In this document: piece after piece, positions 16,950 to 25,521 of the stretch | How positions within the stretch are numbered: the stretch's first letter is position 1 | How the letters are laid out: every line of letters starts with the position of its first letter | From: Lautropia sp. | GTDB lineage: Bacteria; Pseudomonadota; Gammaproteobacteria; Burkholderiales; Burkholderiaceae_E | Direction: 5' to 3' | Assembly (NCBI GenBank): GCA_030532895.1 | Contig: JAUNKF010000013.1 | Location: 1 to 33,594, forward strand | Length of the DNA: 33,594 nt | Position numbers and translations under genes: made by a program | Notes under the pieces: generated by a model | The model's input: only the letters and a program-made list of their open reading frames with translations | What the model was told of the DNA's origin: nothing | Database searches by the model: none

Positions 16950-17010
16950 TCGGCCATACCCATCTGAACGGGCTGCGCCGACCGCTCTACCCCCTTTTTG
17001 CACTTGCTCT

Positions 17011-17038
17011 AAGCCCTATGGTTTCGGCCATGGGGCTT
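17011..17038. terminator. Stem-loop between convergent cpsB-like and moeB genes
   Basis: AAGCCCTATGG (17011-17021) and CCATGGGGCTT (17028-17038) can form an 11-bp stem with one mismatch and a 6-nt loop. There is no T-run on either side, so it is at best a non-canonical or Rho-assisted terminator for the two converging transcripts. Confidence 0.4.
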
Positions 17039-17123
17039 CGAGTCGTGTGCACACAGTGGTAGTCGGTGCTGGTGTCGTTCACCGACGAGGGCACGCCGAT
17101 AGGCTTGTGGCTTGATGGCAGCG

Positions 17124-17993
17124 TCAGGCGCGTGCGTTGCACACCGGACAGGCCGGATCTCTGGGCACACGGATGTCGGTAAAGCGCAGCGTACGTGCGT
17201 CGATCAGGATCAGTCGTCCACTCATGGGGGTGCCGAAGCCGCCCGCCAGTTTCAGGGCTTCGGCGGCCTGCATCGTGCCGACGATGCCAGTGAGCGGGGC
17301 GAACACACCCATCTGTGCGCAGCGGGTTTCTTCGAGGTTTTCGCCTTCGGGAAACAGGCAGTGATAGCAGGGTGAGGCCGCTTGCCTCGGGTCGAAGACG
17401 GCCACTTGCCCATCGAATCGGATGGCTGCGCCTGAGACCAGTGGTTTGCCATGCTGCACGCAGTGGCGGTTGATGGCTTGCCGGGTGGGGAAGTTGTCGC
17501 TGCAATCGAGCACGACATCGGCCTGGGCGATGGCGGCCGAGAGGGTTTGGGGGGGCTTGGGGGCTTCTTTGACGGCTGGGCTTGTCGACGTGTCGGGTAG
17601 GGGGCAGGCTGCCGTGTCAGCCGTGTCAGCGGCTTCGGCGGCCGTGTCGGCATCGGGCGTGTCTGGCGCCGTTGAGAGGCGTGGCAGCGCTAGCACCGTC
17701 ACGTCGGGATTCAGTGCGGCCAGCGTCAGCTGGGCTGAGGCCGTCTTGGCCATGCCAACCCGTGCTTCGGTGTGCAGGATCTGGCGTTGCAGGTTCGTGA
17801 GATCGACCGTATCGCCGTCGGCCAGCATCAGACGGCCGACACCGGCTGCGGCCAGATAGAGGGCGGCTGGTGAGCCGAGGCCGCCGGCGCCGACGATCAG
17901 GATCGTGCTGGCCAGCAGTCGTTCCTGGGCCTCGATGCCGATCTCATCCAGCAGGATGTGTCGGCTGTAGCGGAGCAGTTGATCGTCCTTCAT
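17124..17993 (-). CDS. moeB: MoeB/ThiF-family E1-like adenylyltransferase with internal insert
   Basis: Adenylates the C-terminal glycine of a small sulfur carrier (MoaD in molybdopterin synthesis, or ThiS in thiamine synthesis). The 289-residue product has LLRYSRHILL at the start, the ATP-binding GAGGLG (residues 35-40), D61 in the DGDTVDLTNLQRQ stretch, DCSDNFPTR near 163, and two zinc pairs, C209/C212 and C282/C285. Residues about 107-150 form an Ala/Asp/Thr/Pro-rich insert, absent from E. coli MoeB, between the second Rossmann strand and VVLDCSDN. ATG 17993 fits the family N-terminus; ATG 18020 is an in-frame alternative. It follows ctpA on the same strand. MoeB and ThiF cannot be told apart by sequence alone. 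Confidence 0.87.
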   Translation of the reverse strand: MKDDQLLRYSRHILLDEIGIEAQERLLASTILIVGAGGLGSPAALYLAAAGVGRLMLADGDTVDLTNLQRQILHTEARVGMAKTASAQLTLAALNPDVTVLALPRLSTAPDTPDADTAAEAADTADTAACPLPDTSTSPAVKEAPKPPQTLSAAIAQADVVLDCSDNFPTRQAINRHCVQHGKPLVSGAAIRFDGQVAVFDPRQAASPCYHCLFPEGENLEETRCAQMGVFAPLTGIVGTMQAAEALKLAGGFGTPMSGRLILIDARTLRFTDIRVPRDPACPVCNARA

Positions 17994-18134
17994 GGCGTGA
18001 CGTGGTTTGAACGGGGGCATCCCGACGGATCGTCGTCATGTGCCGCGCATGCGCCGCGGGCAGCCAAGTGGGCCACGACCTGTGCAGCGCCCTGCCCGTC
18101 TTGGACGGGGCGCATGCGTCGTTTCAGTGGGTGA

Positions 18135-19652
18135 TCACTTGCCCGGTTTTGCTTCGCCGGCAGCCGGGGCGGCTTTCTGATCAGGTGCCTTGCCCGATGA
18201 CTTGGTCTTGGCTTTGTCTGCCTTGTCTGCTGGGTTCATGGCGGCGCCTTTGGCATTCGCTGCTTCGGAGGCGGGCGATTTCTGTACCGGCTTGCCGTTC
18301 AGGTAGTTGAGCGCCTGCATCAGCTGGAAGTCGCTCGCGGGCACGCCGAACTCGATCGGTTTCAGATTGCGTAGCCGTTGCTGGTCGGCTGAGGATGGGG
18401 CCGAGGACTTCACTTCGGGTGTGCTGTCCCGGTCATTGCTCAGGTGGCGCTGCAGGTCGGCTTCCCGGATGCGGAAGTTGTTGATGTCGCCGTCAGCCGT
18501 TTCCTCGACGATGTGGTCGGGCACGATGCCGCGGGCCTGGATCGAGCGTCCGTTCGGCGTGTAGTAGCGTGCCGTCGTGAGTTTGATGGCGGTTTTGCGA
18601 TCGGCCAGCGGCAGGATGGTCTGCACTGACCCCTTGCCGAAGGTCTGCGTGCCCATGACGGTGGCGCGTTTGTGATCCTGCAGGGCGCCTGCGACGATCT
18701 CGGAGGCCGAGGCGGAACCCGCGTTGACGAGCACGACCATCCGGGCCGTTTTCGTCCAGGCGGGCAGTGTGGCGATCCGGTCGATGCGAGAGCCGCCATA
18801 GAGGTAGTCTTCGGGGCTGGCGTAGTAGCTGCGCTTGGCATCTTCGGTACGCCCGTCGGTCGAGGTGACTTCCATGCGCGGTTGCAGGAAGGCGGCCGAC
18901 ACGCCGATGGCACCATGCAAGAGGCCGCCCGGATCATTGCGCAGGTCGAGAATGAGCGATTTGACCGGGCCTTGCTTGCCAAGTTGCGTCAGGTGCTTGG
19001 CGAGGCTGTCGACCGTGTGCTCCTGGAACTGCGAGATGCGCACGTAGCCGACGCCTGGCTCCAGCATCTTGCTGCGCACGGACTGCACCTTGATGATGTC
19101 GCGCACGATCGTCAGCACGATCGGTTCGTTGACACCCTTGCGGGAGATGGTGAGCGTGATCGGGCTTTTCGGCTTGCCGCGCATCAGCTTGACGGCCTGG
19201 TCGAGTGGCATGCCCTTGGTGGGGGTGTCGCCGATTTTCACGATCAGGTCGCCGGCTTTGACGCCCGCTTTGGCGGCGGGGGTGTCTTCGATGGGGGAAA
19301 CCACCTTGACGAAGCCGTCTTCGGTGCCGATCTCGATGCCTAGGCCCCCGAATTGGCCCTGGGTGCTGACCTGCAGCTCACTGAAGGCCGATTCATCGAG
19401 ATAGGCGGAGTGGGGATCCAGCCCGGTGAGCATGCCGCTGATCGCGTCGGTGATCAGCTTGTTGTCCTTGACCGGTTCGACATAGAAGGATTTGATGGTG
19501 CCGAAGACTTCGCTGAACTGGCGAAGCTCGTCCAGTGGCAGGGCCGTGCGGCCGTCTTCCTTTTGTGCAACGGCGCTCAGCCCAAGGCTGAGGGCAACCC
19601 CGGCTATGGCGCCAATACCGATGAGGCTGACAGGTCGAAGGGAGCTGGACAT
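18135..19652 (-). CDS. ctpA: Carboxy-terminal processing serine protease (S41 family, CtpA/Prc-like)
   Basis: Periplasmic serine protease that cleaves proteins near their C-termini, often murein hydrolases or other envelope proteins. The 505-residue product begins with an N-terminal hydrophobic helix (about residues 9-29, signal anchor or signal peptide). A PDZ domain follows around residues 95-175 (GGLGIEIG, then GDLIVKIG), then the S41 core with LRNDPGGLL, catalytic S315 in NAGSASASE, and K340 in TFGKGSVQT, 25 residues apart as in E. coli Prc. The C-terminal 50 residues are Lys/Ala/Pro-rich low-complexity sequence of unknown role. ATG 19652 has AAGGA ten bases upstream. The gene lies 331 bp after gpmA and runs on towards moeB. 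Confidence 0.93.
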   Translation of the reverse strand: MSSSLRPVSLIGIGAIAGVALSLGLSAVAQKEDGRTALPLDELRQFSEVFGTIKSFYVEPVKDNKLITDAISGMLTGLDPHSAYLDESAFSELQVSTQGQFGGLGIEIGTEDGFVKVVSPIEDTPAAKAGVKAGDLIVKIGDTPTKGMPLDQAVKLMRGKPKSPITLTISRKGVNEPIVLTIVRDIIKVQSVRSKMLEPGVGYVRISQFQEHTVDSLAKHLTQLGKQGPVKSLILDLRNDPGGLLHGAIGVSAAFLQPRMEVTSTDGRTEDAKRSYYASPEDYLYGGSRIDRIATLPAWTKTARMVVLVNAGSASASEIVAGALQDHKRATVMGTQTFGKGSVQTILPLADRKTAIKLTTARYYTPNGRSIQARGIVPDHIVEETADGDINNFRIREADLQRHLSNDRDSTPEVKSSAPSSADQQRLRNLKPIEFGVPASDFQLMQALNYLNGKPVQKSPASEAANAKGAAMNPADKADKAKTKSSGKAPDQKAAPAAGEAKPGK

Positions 19653-19983
19653 GGAGGCGCGATCCTTTTGGCGGCTGTTTTCGGCAGTTCAGGCGGCAGC
19701 TTGGCCTGGTCGATTCAAAAAGTGAATCTTTCAGTATAGCGGCATTGTGCTGCTTGGCATGCAAATGTTTCACATGCCTGGGCCACGCTGCTCAAGATCG
19801 GGGGATGCAGTGTCCACGTGATCTGGTTCGGCGTGGCCCTGGTGTTGCGATCAGGCCATGAGCGCGTTGCGGGCCTGGCGCCGCCCCTCGGGCAGGTGCG
19901 CGATCCCGTCGATCATGGAATCGGTCGTCCTGTCTGCAGGGCAGGGGCGGGCGCCTGGCCGGTTTGCCGAGCCGGGGCAGGGA
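19653..19983. promoter_or_regulatory. gpmA-ctpA intergenic region with candidate promoter and inverted repeat
   Basis: No gene is supported in this 331-bp stretch. On the minus strand, TATACT (19738-19733) with a possible TTGCAT (19764-19759, spacing 20 nt, longer than ideal) could drive ctpA. Just after it lies a perfect inverted repeat, GATTCA (19712-19717) and TGAATC (19723-19728) with a 5-nt spacer, placed where transcription would start, as an operator might be. Confidence 0.35.
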
Positions 19984-20745
19984 TCAGCCTTTCTTGGCGG
20001 TGCCCTGTTTGGCCACGGCAGCCATGGCTGCTTCGATCTCGGCCTGATTGCCCAGATAATAGTGGCGGATCGGCTTCAGATCAGCATCCAGCTCATAGAC
20101 GAGCGGACGGGCGGTCGGAATGTTGAGTTCAACGATGTCGTCGTCCGAGATGTTGTCCAGATGCTTGATCAGCGCACGCAGTGAGTTGCCATGTGCGGCG
20201 ATGATGACGCGCTTGCCCGACTTGATGGTGGGGGCGATCGCCTCGTTCCAGAAGGGCAGCACGCGGGCCACGGTATCTTTCAGGCACTCGGTGCGGGGCA
20301 GTTCGGCTTTGGGCAGGTCGGCGTAGCGGGGGTCTGCGAGCTGTTCGATCAGGCGGGGATCGTCTTCGGCCAGCGGCGGGGGGGCGATGGCATAGGCCCG
20401 GCGCCAGATCTTGACCTGGTCGTCTCCGTATTTGGCGGCGGTTTCGGCCTTGTTCCAGCCCTGCAGGTTGCCGTAGTGGCGTTCGTTGAGCCGCCAGTGA
20501 TGCACGACGGGCAGCCACATGCGATCCATTTCTTCCAGCACCGTCCACAGGGTGCGGTTGGCGCGCTTCAGCACCGAGGTGTAGCACACGTCGAAGTCGT
20601 AGCCTTCGCTTTTGAGCAGCTGGCCGGCGCGCTTGGCCTCTTCCTTGCCGTTGTCGGTCAGGTCGACATCAGTCCAGCCCGTGAAGCGGTTGTCGAGGTT
20701 CCACTGGCTTTCGCCGTGGCGGATCAGAACGAGTTTGTAGGTCAT
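19984..20745 (-). CDS. gpmA: 2,3-bisphosphoglycerate-dependent phosphoglycerate mutase
   Basis: Cytoplasmic glycolytic/gluconeogenic enzyme interconverting 3- and 2-phosphoglycerate through a phosphohistidine. The 253-residue product has the standard dPGM length. It contains the phospho-accepting H10 in [21 protein letters not shown], the SVLKRANRT segment, the [11 protein letters not shown] loop with the acid/base Glu, and the second active-site His, H185, in AAHGNS. ATG 20745 has CGGAG about 8 nt upstream, which fixes the start. It is divergent from the rhodanese gene, whose promoter lies in the shared upstream region. Confidence 0.96.
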   Translation of the reverse strand: MTYKLVLIRHGESQWNLDNRFTGWTDVDLTDNGKEEAKRAGQLLKSEGYDFDVCYTSVLKRANRTLWTVLEEMDRMWLPVVHHWRLNERHYGNLQGWNKAETAAKYGDDQVKIWRRAYAIAPPPLAEDDPRLIEQLADPRYADLPKAELPRTECLKDTVARVLPFWNEAIAPTIKSGKRVIIAAHGNSLRALIKHLDNISDDDIVELNIPTARPLVYELDADLKPIRHYYLGNQAEIEAAMAAVAKQGTAKKG

Positions 20746-20877
20746 GTCACGACTCCGAGAGATGCCGTACGCCTGGGAGCTGGGGCGGCAGGCTTGCACG
20801 GGCGGGCGGTGTGAGTCGCACGGTGTCGTCTTTTGTCTGGCGACGCGCGCCGGGCCGCCGATGAGGGGCTGCTGCCT

Positions 20878-20908
20878 TTGTCTTGGGCGGGAACGGTAAA
20901 GCTATAAT
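20878..20908 (+). promoter_or_regulatory. Candidate promoter for the rhodanese-grxC-secB group
   Basis: A perfect -10 hexamer, TATAAT (20903-20908), is preceded by TTGTCT (20878-20883) at 19 nt. It lies 29 bp before the rhodanese GTG, in the divergent gap with gpmA. The spacing is slightly long, but the -10 is strong and nothing upstream is transcribed in this direction. Confidence 0.5.
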
Positions 20909-20936
20909 TCTCGCCTATTTTCATTGGATCGTTGCC

Positions 20937-21338
20937 GTGAACTTTATTACCGAGAATGCCTTTCTGATCGTCATCGCCCTGGTGTCGGGCGGCACGCTGT
21001 TGTGGTCGGCCGTGGCGCGTGGGCGGGGGGGCGCCATGGTGGGCACCCTGGCAGCCACGCAGCTGATCAACCAGAAGGGCGCCCAGGTGGTCGACCTGCG
21101 TACCGATGGCGAGTTCAAGGCCGGGCATCTGCCAGGTGCGCGCCAGGTGTCGCCTGACCGTCTTCAAACCTATGTGGCCGGTCTGGAGGCGAGCAAGCCG
21201 GTGCTGCTCGTCTGCACCTCGGGCATGCGCGCCAGCAAGGCGGCGGCCAGTCTGAAGGCGTCGGGCCGGGGCGAGATCTATACGCTCGATGGCGGCATCA
21301 ATGCCTGGCAGCAGGCCGGACTGCCGCTGGTGAAGTGA
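20937..21338 (+). CDS. Membrane-anchored rhodanese-domain protein (YibN-like)
   Basis: Predicted single-span inner-membrane protein with a cytoplasmic rhodanese (sulfurtransferase-like) domain. The 133-residue product has a TM helix at about residues 8-26 and then the rhodanese fold: VVDLRTDGEFKAGHLPGA near 51-68, the active-site loop LVCTSGMRAS with Cys93, and the closing LDGGINAWQQAGLP. It resembles E. coli YibN, encoded next to grxC-secB-gpsA, and the same neighbourhood is kept here. The GTG at 20937 gives the short N-terminus before the TM helix expected of YibN; upstream starts would overlap the promoter. The physiological sulfur donor and acceptor are unknown. Confidence 0.88.
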   Translation: MNFITENAFLIVIALVSGGTLLWSAVARGRGGAMVGTLAATQLINQKGAQVVDLRTDGEFKAGHLPGARQVSPDRLQTYVAGLEASKPVLLVCTSGMRASKAAASLKASGRGEIYTLDGGINAWQQAGLPLVK

Positions 21339-21475
21339 GCGCGGGCAAGCCAGGCATGATGTCGTCTGGCGGCCGCGCGGGCCGGTGGGGGCCTCGGTGG
21401 ACGTGTGGGGCCGGTGCCCCACGGGCCGGGCGCCAGACCATCGGAATCGACGGTTCGCAATCCCAGGAGTGAGAG

Positions 21476-21736
21476 ATGGCTGCTGAAGTCGTGATGTATG
21501 CAAAAACAACCTGCCCGTACTGCCACCGTGCCGAGCATCTGTTGCGTTCGCGTGGCGTCGAGCAGATCGAGAAGATCCTGATCGACCATGATCCGGGCCG
21601 TCGGCCTGAGATGATCGAGAAGGCGGGAGGCCGTACCACGGTGCCCCAGATCTTCATCAACGGCCAGCATGTTGGGGGAAGCGATGACCTGCATGCACTG
21701 GATCAGGCCGGCAAACTTGTGCCAATGCTGGCATGA
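21476..21736 (+). CDS. grxC: Glutaredoxin 3
   Basis: Small cytoplasmic glutathione-dependent thiol-disulfide oxidoreductase. The 86-residue product matches the usual length, with the dithiol active site CPYC (C13, C16), the cis-proline loop TTVPQIFI near residue 54, and the glutathione-binding GGSDDL near 67. ATG 21476 has a perfect AGGAG at 21465-21469, six bases upstream. It lies between the rhodanese and secB genes as in many proteobacteria, likely in one transcript. Confidence 0.95.
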   Translation: MAAEVVMYAKTTCPYCHRAEHLLRSRGVEQIEKILIDHDPGRRPEMIEKAGGRTTVPQIFINGQHVGGSDDLHALDQAGKLVPMLA

Positions 21737-21802
21737 TTCAGGATGTCCGGCTGGAGAACGCTTCTCCGGCCTTCCTTTACACCCAACTCGACGAGTGAGA
21801 GC

Positions 21803-22282
21803 ATGGCAGAAGACAACAACCCGGTTTTTCAGATCCAGCGGATGTACCTGAAGGATCTGTCTCTCGAAATCCCGCACGCACCGCACATCTTCCTGGAGCA
21901 GACCCCGCCCACGGTCGAGGTGGCCATCGACACGGCCCAGGAGAATCTGGCCGATGGCATCTATGAGATCAGCGTGACGGTCACGGTGACGACCAAGATC
22001 GAAGAGAAGGTGGTGTTCCTGGTCGAAGGCAAGCAGGGAGGCATCTTCGAGATCCGCAACATCCCCGAAGAGCAGATGGATCCGGTGCTGAACATCCTGT
22101 GCCCGAACACGATCTATCCGTATCTGCGCTCGAACATCGCCGATGTCATTCAGCGTGCCGGCTTCCCGCCGATTCACCTGGCCGAGATCAATTTCGAGGT
22201 GCTGTATCAGCAGCGTCTGGCCGCTCAGGCCGAAGGCCAGCAACTGAATGGTGACCAGCCGGCGTCGACGACGACCCACTGA
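21803..22282 (+). CDS. secB: SecB preprotein export chaperone
   Basis: Cytoplasmic tetrameric chaperone that keeps preproteins unfolded and delivers them to SecA. The 159-residue product has the family features: [14 protein letters not shown] at the start, [10 protein letters not shown] near 37, the [14 protein letters not shown] strand region, and the helix starting [11 protein letters not shown], followed by [21 protein letters not shown]. The C-terminal tail after about residue 140 is polar. ATG 21803 follows a GAGTGAGAG purine-rich site and matches the family N-terminus, so the in-frame extension from 21743 is not used. Confidence 0.96.
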   Translation: MAEDNNPVFQIQRMYLKDLSLEIPHAPHIFLEQTPPTVEVAIDTAQENLADGIYEISVTVTVTTKIEEKVVFLVEGKQGGIFEIRNIPEEQMDPVLNILCPNTIYPYLRSNIADVIQRAGFPPIHLAEINFEVLYQQRLAAQAEGQQLNGDQPASTTTH

Positions 22283-22350
22283 GGCAGCTTGGGTGGCACG
22301 GGCCAGTGGCCGCACGAGCCAGTGGCTCGCGCCTGTACGGGAGTGAGCAG

Positions 22351-22938
22351 ATGAAGATGAAGCAGGTGTGGGTGGCGGCTCTGTTGACGGGCTGCCTTGC
22401 GATGATGCCGGGGCTTGATGGCGCCAGTGCGCAGTCGAGGCCGGCACCGGCTGCGGCTGACATGAAGCCCAGTGCCACACTTGGCCCTGCTCCCCGGCCG
22501 GCCCCGGCCAACGCTGAGCCTGTCGTCCCGCGTCGGGCCAGCATTCCCGGCATGGCCCGTTTCCGCTCCATCGGCACCGACGATACCGTCATGTTCGATG
22601 CGCCTTCCGACAAGGCCAAACGCATCTATCAGGCACCCAAGGGGATGCCGGTGGAGGTGGTGTCCGTTCTTCAGTCCTGGGTCAAGGTTCGGGACATGCA
22701 GGGGGATGTGGCCTGGGTGCACCGTGATGATCTGGCCGACCGCCGCACGGTCATCGCCACCACCCAGCTGCCGCTTCTGAAGGAGCCGGGCGAGATGGCC
22801 GGCCGCTGGTTCGAGGCGGCACCTGGTGTCGTTTTCGATCTTCAGGACGAGCGGATCGGTTCTGATGGTTTCGTCCGGGTACGGCATGCTGACGGGCAGA
22901 CGGGCTTCATCGACAGTTCGATGGTCTGGGGGCTGTAA
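22351..22938 (+). CDS. Exported SH3-domain protein
   Basis: Predicted periplasmic protein of 195 residues with a signal peptide (hydrophobic residues 5-22, likely cleaved after ASA near residue 27), a Pro/Ala-rich linker, and two bacterial SH3-like modules. The first runs from about residue 70 (FRSIGTDDTVMFDAPSD) to SWVKVRDMQGDVAWVHRDDL; the second covers the last 60 residues and ends in GFIDSSMVWGL. Such modules usually bind peptidoglycan or other envelope components. ATG 22351 has GGGAG at 22339-22343. The gpsA ATG is 5 bp downstream, so the two are probably co-translated. Specific function unknown. Confidence 0.82.
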   Translation: MKMKQVWVAALLTGCLAMMPGLDGASAQSRPAPAAADMKPSATLGPAPRPAPANAEPVVPRRASIPGMARFRSIGTDDTVMFDAPSDKAKRIYQAPKGMPVEVVSVLQSWVKVRDMQGDVAWVHRDDLADRRTVIATTQLPLLKEPGEMAGRWFEAAPGVVFDLQDERIGSDGFVRVRHADGQTGFIDSSMVWGL

Positions 22939-22943
22939 GCGTC

Positions 22944-23933
22944 ATGAAAGTGGCCGTGCTGGGGGCTGGTGCATGGGGAACCGCGCTGGCCATGCATGTG
23001 GTGAATCGCCATCAGACGGTGCTATGGTCGCGTAATCCAGCCGTGTTGAAGGCGGTGCGGGAGCGCGGCAGCAATGATTGTTATCTGCCCGAGGTGCGTT
23101 TGCCGGCGGCCTTGGCGGTGACCGATAGCCTGCCGGCGGCGCTCGATCAGGCCGATCTGGTCGTGATGGCCACGTCGGTGGCTGGCATCCGGCCGGTGTC
23201 GGCTGCCTTGGCCCAAGCCTTGCGGCCTGATGAGCGGCCAGGGGTCGTGTGTCTGTCCAAGGGGTTGGAGGCTTCCACTCGGCTCTTTCCGCATCAGGTG
23301 CTGGAGGCGGCCCTGCCTGGCTTGCGGGTGGGCTGCCTGAGTGGGCCCAGTTTTGCTCAGGAGGTGGCCGCGGGCCTGCCTGTCGCCCTGACGGCTGCCT
23401 CGTTGGACGAGACATTGCCACATCAGATGGTGGAGGCTTTTCATCATGGGGCGATGCGGGTCTATCGGAGTGCCGATCTGGTTGGTGTCGAAGTGGCCGG
23501 GGCGCTGAAGAACATCATGGCGGTTGCCACCGGGATCTGTGATGGGTTGGGGCTGGGCCTCAATGCCCGTTCGGCCCTGTTGACACGGGGGCTGGCCGAA
23601 ATCACCCGATTCGGTCTGGCGCATGGTGCCGCTGCCGAGACCTTTTTGGGTCTTGCAGGGGTTGGCGATCTGGTGCTGACCTGCACCGGTGATTTGTCGC
23701 GTAACCGTCGGGTGGGGCTGTTGCTGGCCAAGGGGCAGTCGTTGCCCGACATCCTCGCCAGTCTGGGGCATGTGGCCGAAGGGGTGGCCTGCTGCCCGGC
23801 CGTGGTTTCCCGTGCCCAGGAGGCAGGCATCGAGCTGCCGATCAGTCAGGCCGTGTTGGCCGTCATCGAGGGACGATTGGCCGCCCGCGAGGCTGTGGGC
23901 ACCTTGCTCGCGCGCAGCCCCCGCTCGGAGTGA
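22944..23933 (+). CDS. gpsA: Glycerol-3-phosphate dehydrogenase [NAD(P)+]
   Basis: Cytoplasmic enzyme reducing dihydroxyacetone phosphate to sn-glycerol-3-phosphate for phospholipid synthesis. The 329-residue product has the N-terminal Rossmann motif GAGAWGTALA at residues 7-16, the conserved SKGLE with K106, LSGPSFAQE near 132, the catalytic K189 in VAGALKNIMA, the NARSALLTRGL helix, and GVGDLVLTC in the C-terminal domain. The length is typical. It ends the rhodanese-grxC-secB-SH3-gpsA series and converges on trmL, with about 100 bp between them. Confidence 0.96.
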   Translation: MKVAVLGAGAWGTALAMHVVNRHQTVLWSRNPAVLKAVRERGSNDCYLPEVRLPAALAVTDSLPAALDQADLVVMATSVAGIRPVSAALAQALRPDERPGVVCLSKGLEASTRLFPHQVLEAALPGLRVGCLSGPSFAQEVAAGLPVALTAASLDETLPHQMVEAFHHGAMRVYRSADLVGVEVAGALKNIMAVATGICDGLGLGLNARSALLTRGLAEITRFGLAHGAAAETFLGLAGVGDLVLTCTGDLSRNRRVGLLLAKGQSLPDILASLGHVAEGVACCPAVVSRAQEAGIELPISQAVLAVIEGRLAAREAVGTLLARSPRSE

Positions 23934-24032
23934 GTCGCTTCAGTCGCTTGGCTACCTGCGGCTTGTCCGATGGTTCGGCGTGTGGCGCTGGACAAACGGC
24001 GCTTGGCGGTGCTGATCCCACCTATCCCACAT

Positions 24033-24503
24033 TCAAGTCGCACCATCGAAACCGTGCTGGCGCCAGGCTTCAAACACGGTCACGGCAACGGCATTCGACA
24101 GGTTGAGGCTCCGGTTGTCGGGGCGCATCGGCAGCCGTAACCACTGGGTCTGCTCGATCGTTTCCCGGATATCGGCCGGCAGTCCGGCCGTTTCACTGCC
24201 AAAAACCAGATAGTCACCGGCTTCAAAGCGGCAGGCAAAGGGACTGCGTTGGCCTCGGGTCGTGAAGGCGAAGAGCCGTGCCGGGGCGGGTTGTTCCGCG
24301 TCGAGAAAGGCTGCCCAGCTCTCATGAACCTGCATGGGCGTGAACTCGTGGTAGTCCAGTCCCGCCCGGCGCATGCGGGCATGGTCGATGGGGAATCCAA
24401 GGGGTTTGATCAGGTGCAAGCGGCAGCCAGTGTTGGCACATAGCCGGATGATGTTGCCGGTGTTGGGGGGAATTTCTGGCTGGACGAGGACGACGTTGAA
24501 CAC
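24033..24503 (-). CDS. trmL: tRNA (cytidine(34)-2'-O)-methyltransferase
   Basis: SPOUT-fold enzyme that 2'-O-methylates the wobble nucleotide of specific leucine tRNAs using SAM. The 156-residue product has the TrmL/YibK length and motifs: VQPEIPPNTGNIIRLCANTG at the start, the LVFGSETAGLP turn near residue 100, and the trefoil-knot SAM-binding stretch RLPMRPDNRSLNLSNAVAV near the C-terminus. The start is a GTG at 24503, with no obvious ribosome-binding site. It follows comF on the same strand with 106 bp between. Confidence 0.94.
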   Translation of the reverse strand: MFNVVLVQPEIPPNTGNIIRLCANTGCRLHLIKPLGFPIDHARMRRAGLDYHEFTPMQVHESWAAFLDAEQPAPARLFAFTTRGQRSPFACRFEAGDYLVFGSETAGLPADIRETIEQTQWLRLPMRPDNRSLNLSNAVAVTVFEAWRQHGFDGAT

Positions 24504-24609
24504 GGTGGTTGGCGTGTGGCTTCGGGAATCAGCAGGATGATAGAGGGTGTGCCAAGCTTTGAGCGAATCCTGGCTGGGGTCTGGCGGTGCTCAGGTGGCG
24601 TCCGCCTCG

Positions 24610-25521
24610 TCATCCTTGCTGACCGGGTTCGGGTGTGCGGGCGACGATCAGCGCGATCACGCGTGCGGCTCCCGCGTCCTTCAAGGCTTGGGCGGCTGCG
24701 AGCAGGGTGGCACCGGTGGTCATCACATCATCGATCAGCGCGACCTGCTTGTCTCGGGTGGCTGGTGCGGCTTCAAAAGCACCCGACAGGTTCTGCGCCC
24801 GTTCGCCGGCAGCCAGCGTGCTTTGTGGTGCAGTTTGACGGATACGGCGCAGCCATCCGGTCTGGATGGGCGGCGCCGGGTGCGATGACGAGGCCCGGAT
24901 ACCTCGCGCAATCTGATGACTCTGGTTGAAACCACGTTCGGCCAGACGGGGGCCGGACAATGGGATGGGAATGAGTGCATCCAGCGCTTGAAGGGGGCTG
25001 GCTTGCTCTGTTTCTGCCTTTTGTATCAATAATTCACCCAGTGCCTTGCCCAGGGCTGCCTGTTGCCCGAATTTGAGGCAACCCAGCACCTGATCCAGTG
25101 GCGGCGCGTAGTCGGCCAGGCAGATGATCTCATCCAGTGTGGGGGAGAAATGGATGTGATAAGGGCATGGGACGGACGCTTGTGGGTCTGTCATTTTGCA
25201 TGTTGAATGATGACGGGTTGTCGAGGTGGGGTTGATAGGGGCTTGCGGCCTGGCGGCGTGGTGGGGGTTGTGTGCGCTTCGCGGCTTTGATCCCGCCTTG
25301 GGCAGCCGAGCCGTGCCCTGGCTTGATGGGCGGACGTGTGCGGGCAGGGCGCAACAGGGGCAACGAGCCAACCCGACGCCGGGCAGGGCGCCTATGCACG
25401 AAGGGCAAAGCGGTTCGTGATCGGCTGGGGCATGGCATAGCAGACAGGCGCGGGGCAGGAGTCGGCCAAGCAGGTGTGTGGCGATCTCGTGTGCGCTGCG
25501 CCAGGGGGAAGGTGTCGTCAT
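24610..25521 (-). CDS. comF: ComF-family phosphoribosyltransferase-like protein with internal insert
   Basis: Predicted ComF protein, linked in other bacteria to DNA uptake during natural transformation. The 303-residue product has an N-terminal zinc-ribbon-like cluster (C26, C29, C39, C42, and C54/C56/C57), a linker, and a type-I phosphoribosyltransferase domain with FGQQAALGKALGELL near 151, PIPLSGPRLAERGFNQS near 185, and the PRPP-binding loop VALIDDVMTTGATL (D264, D265). ComF proteins are usually about 230-250 residues. The excess is a Pro/His/Ser/Thr-rich insert at about 61-128 between the two modules, without recognisable structure. ATG 25521 places the cysteine cluster at the usual distance. 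It is divergent from the BioC-like gene. Confidence 0.87.
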   Translation of the reverse strand: MTTPSPWRSAHEIATHLLGRLLPRACLLCHAPADHEPLCPSCIGALPGVGLARCPCCALPAHVRPSSQGTARLPKAGSKPRSAHNPHHAARPQAPINPTSTTRHHSTCKMTDPQASVPCPYHIHFSPTLDEIICLADYAPPLDQVLGCLKFGQQAALGKALGELLIQKAETEQASPLQALDALIPIPLSGPRLAERGFNQSHQIARGIRASSSHPAPPIQTGWLRRIRQTAPQSTLAAGERAQNLSGAFEAAPATRDKQVALIDDVMTTGATLLAAAQALKDAGAARVIALIVARTPEPGQQG

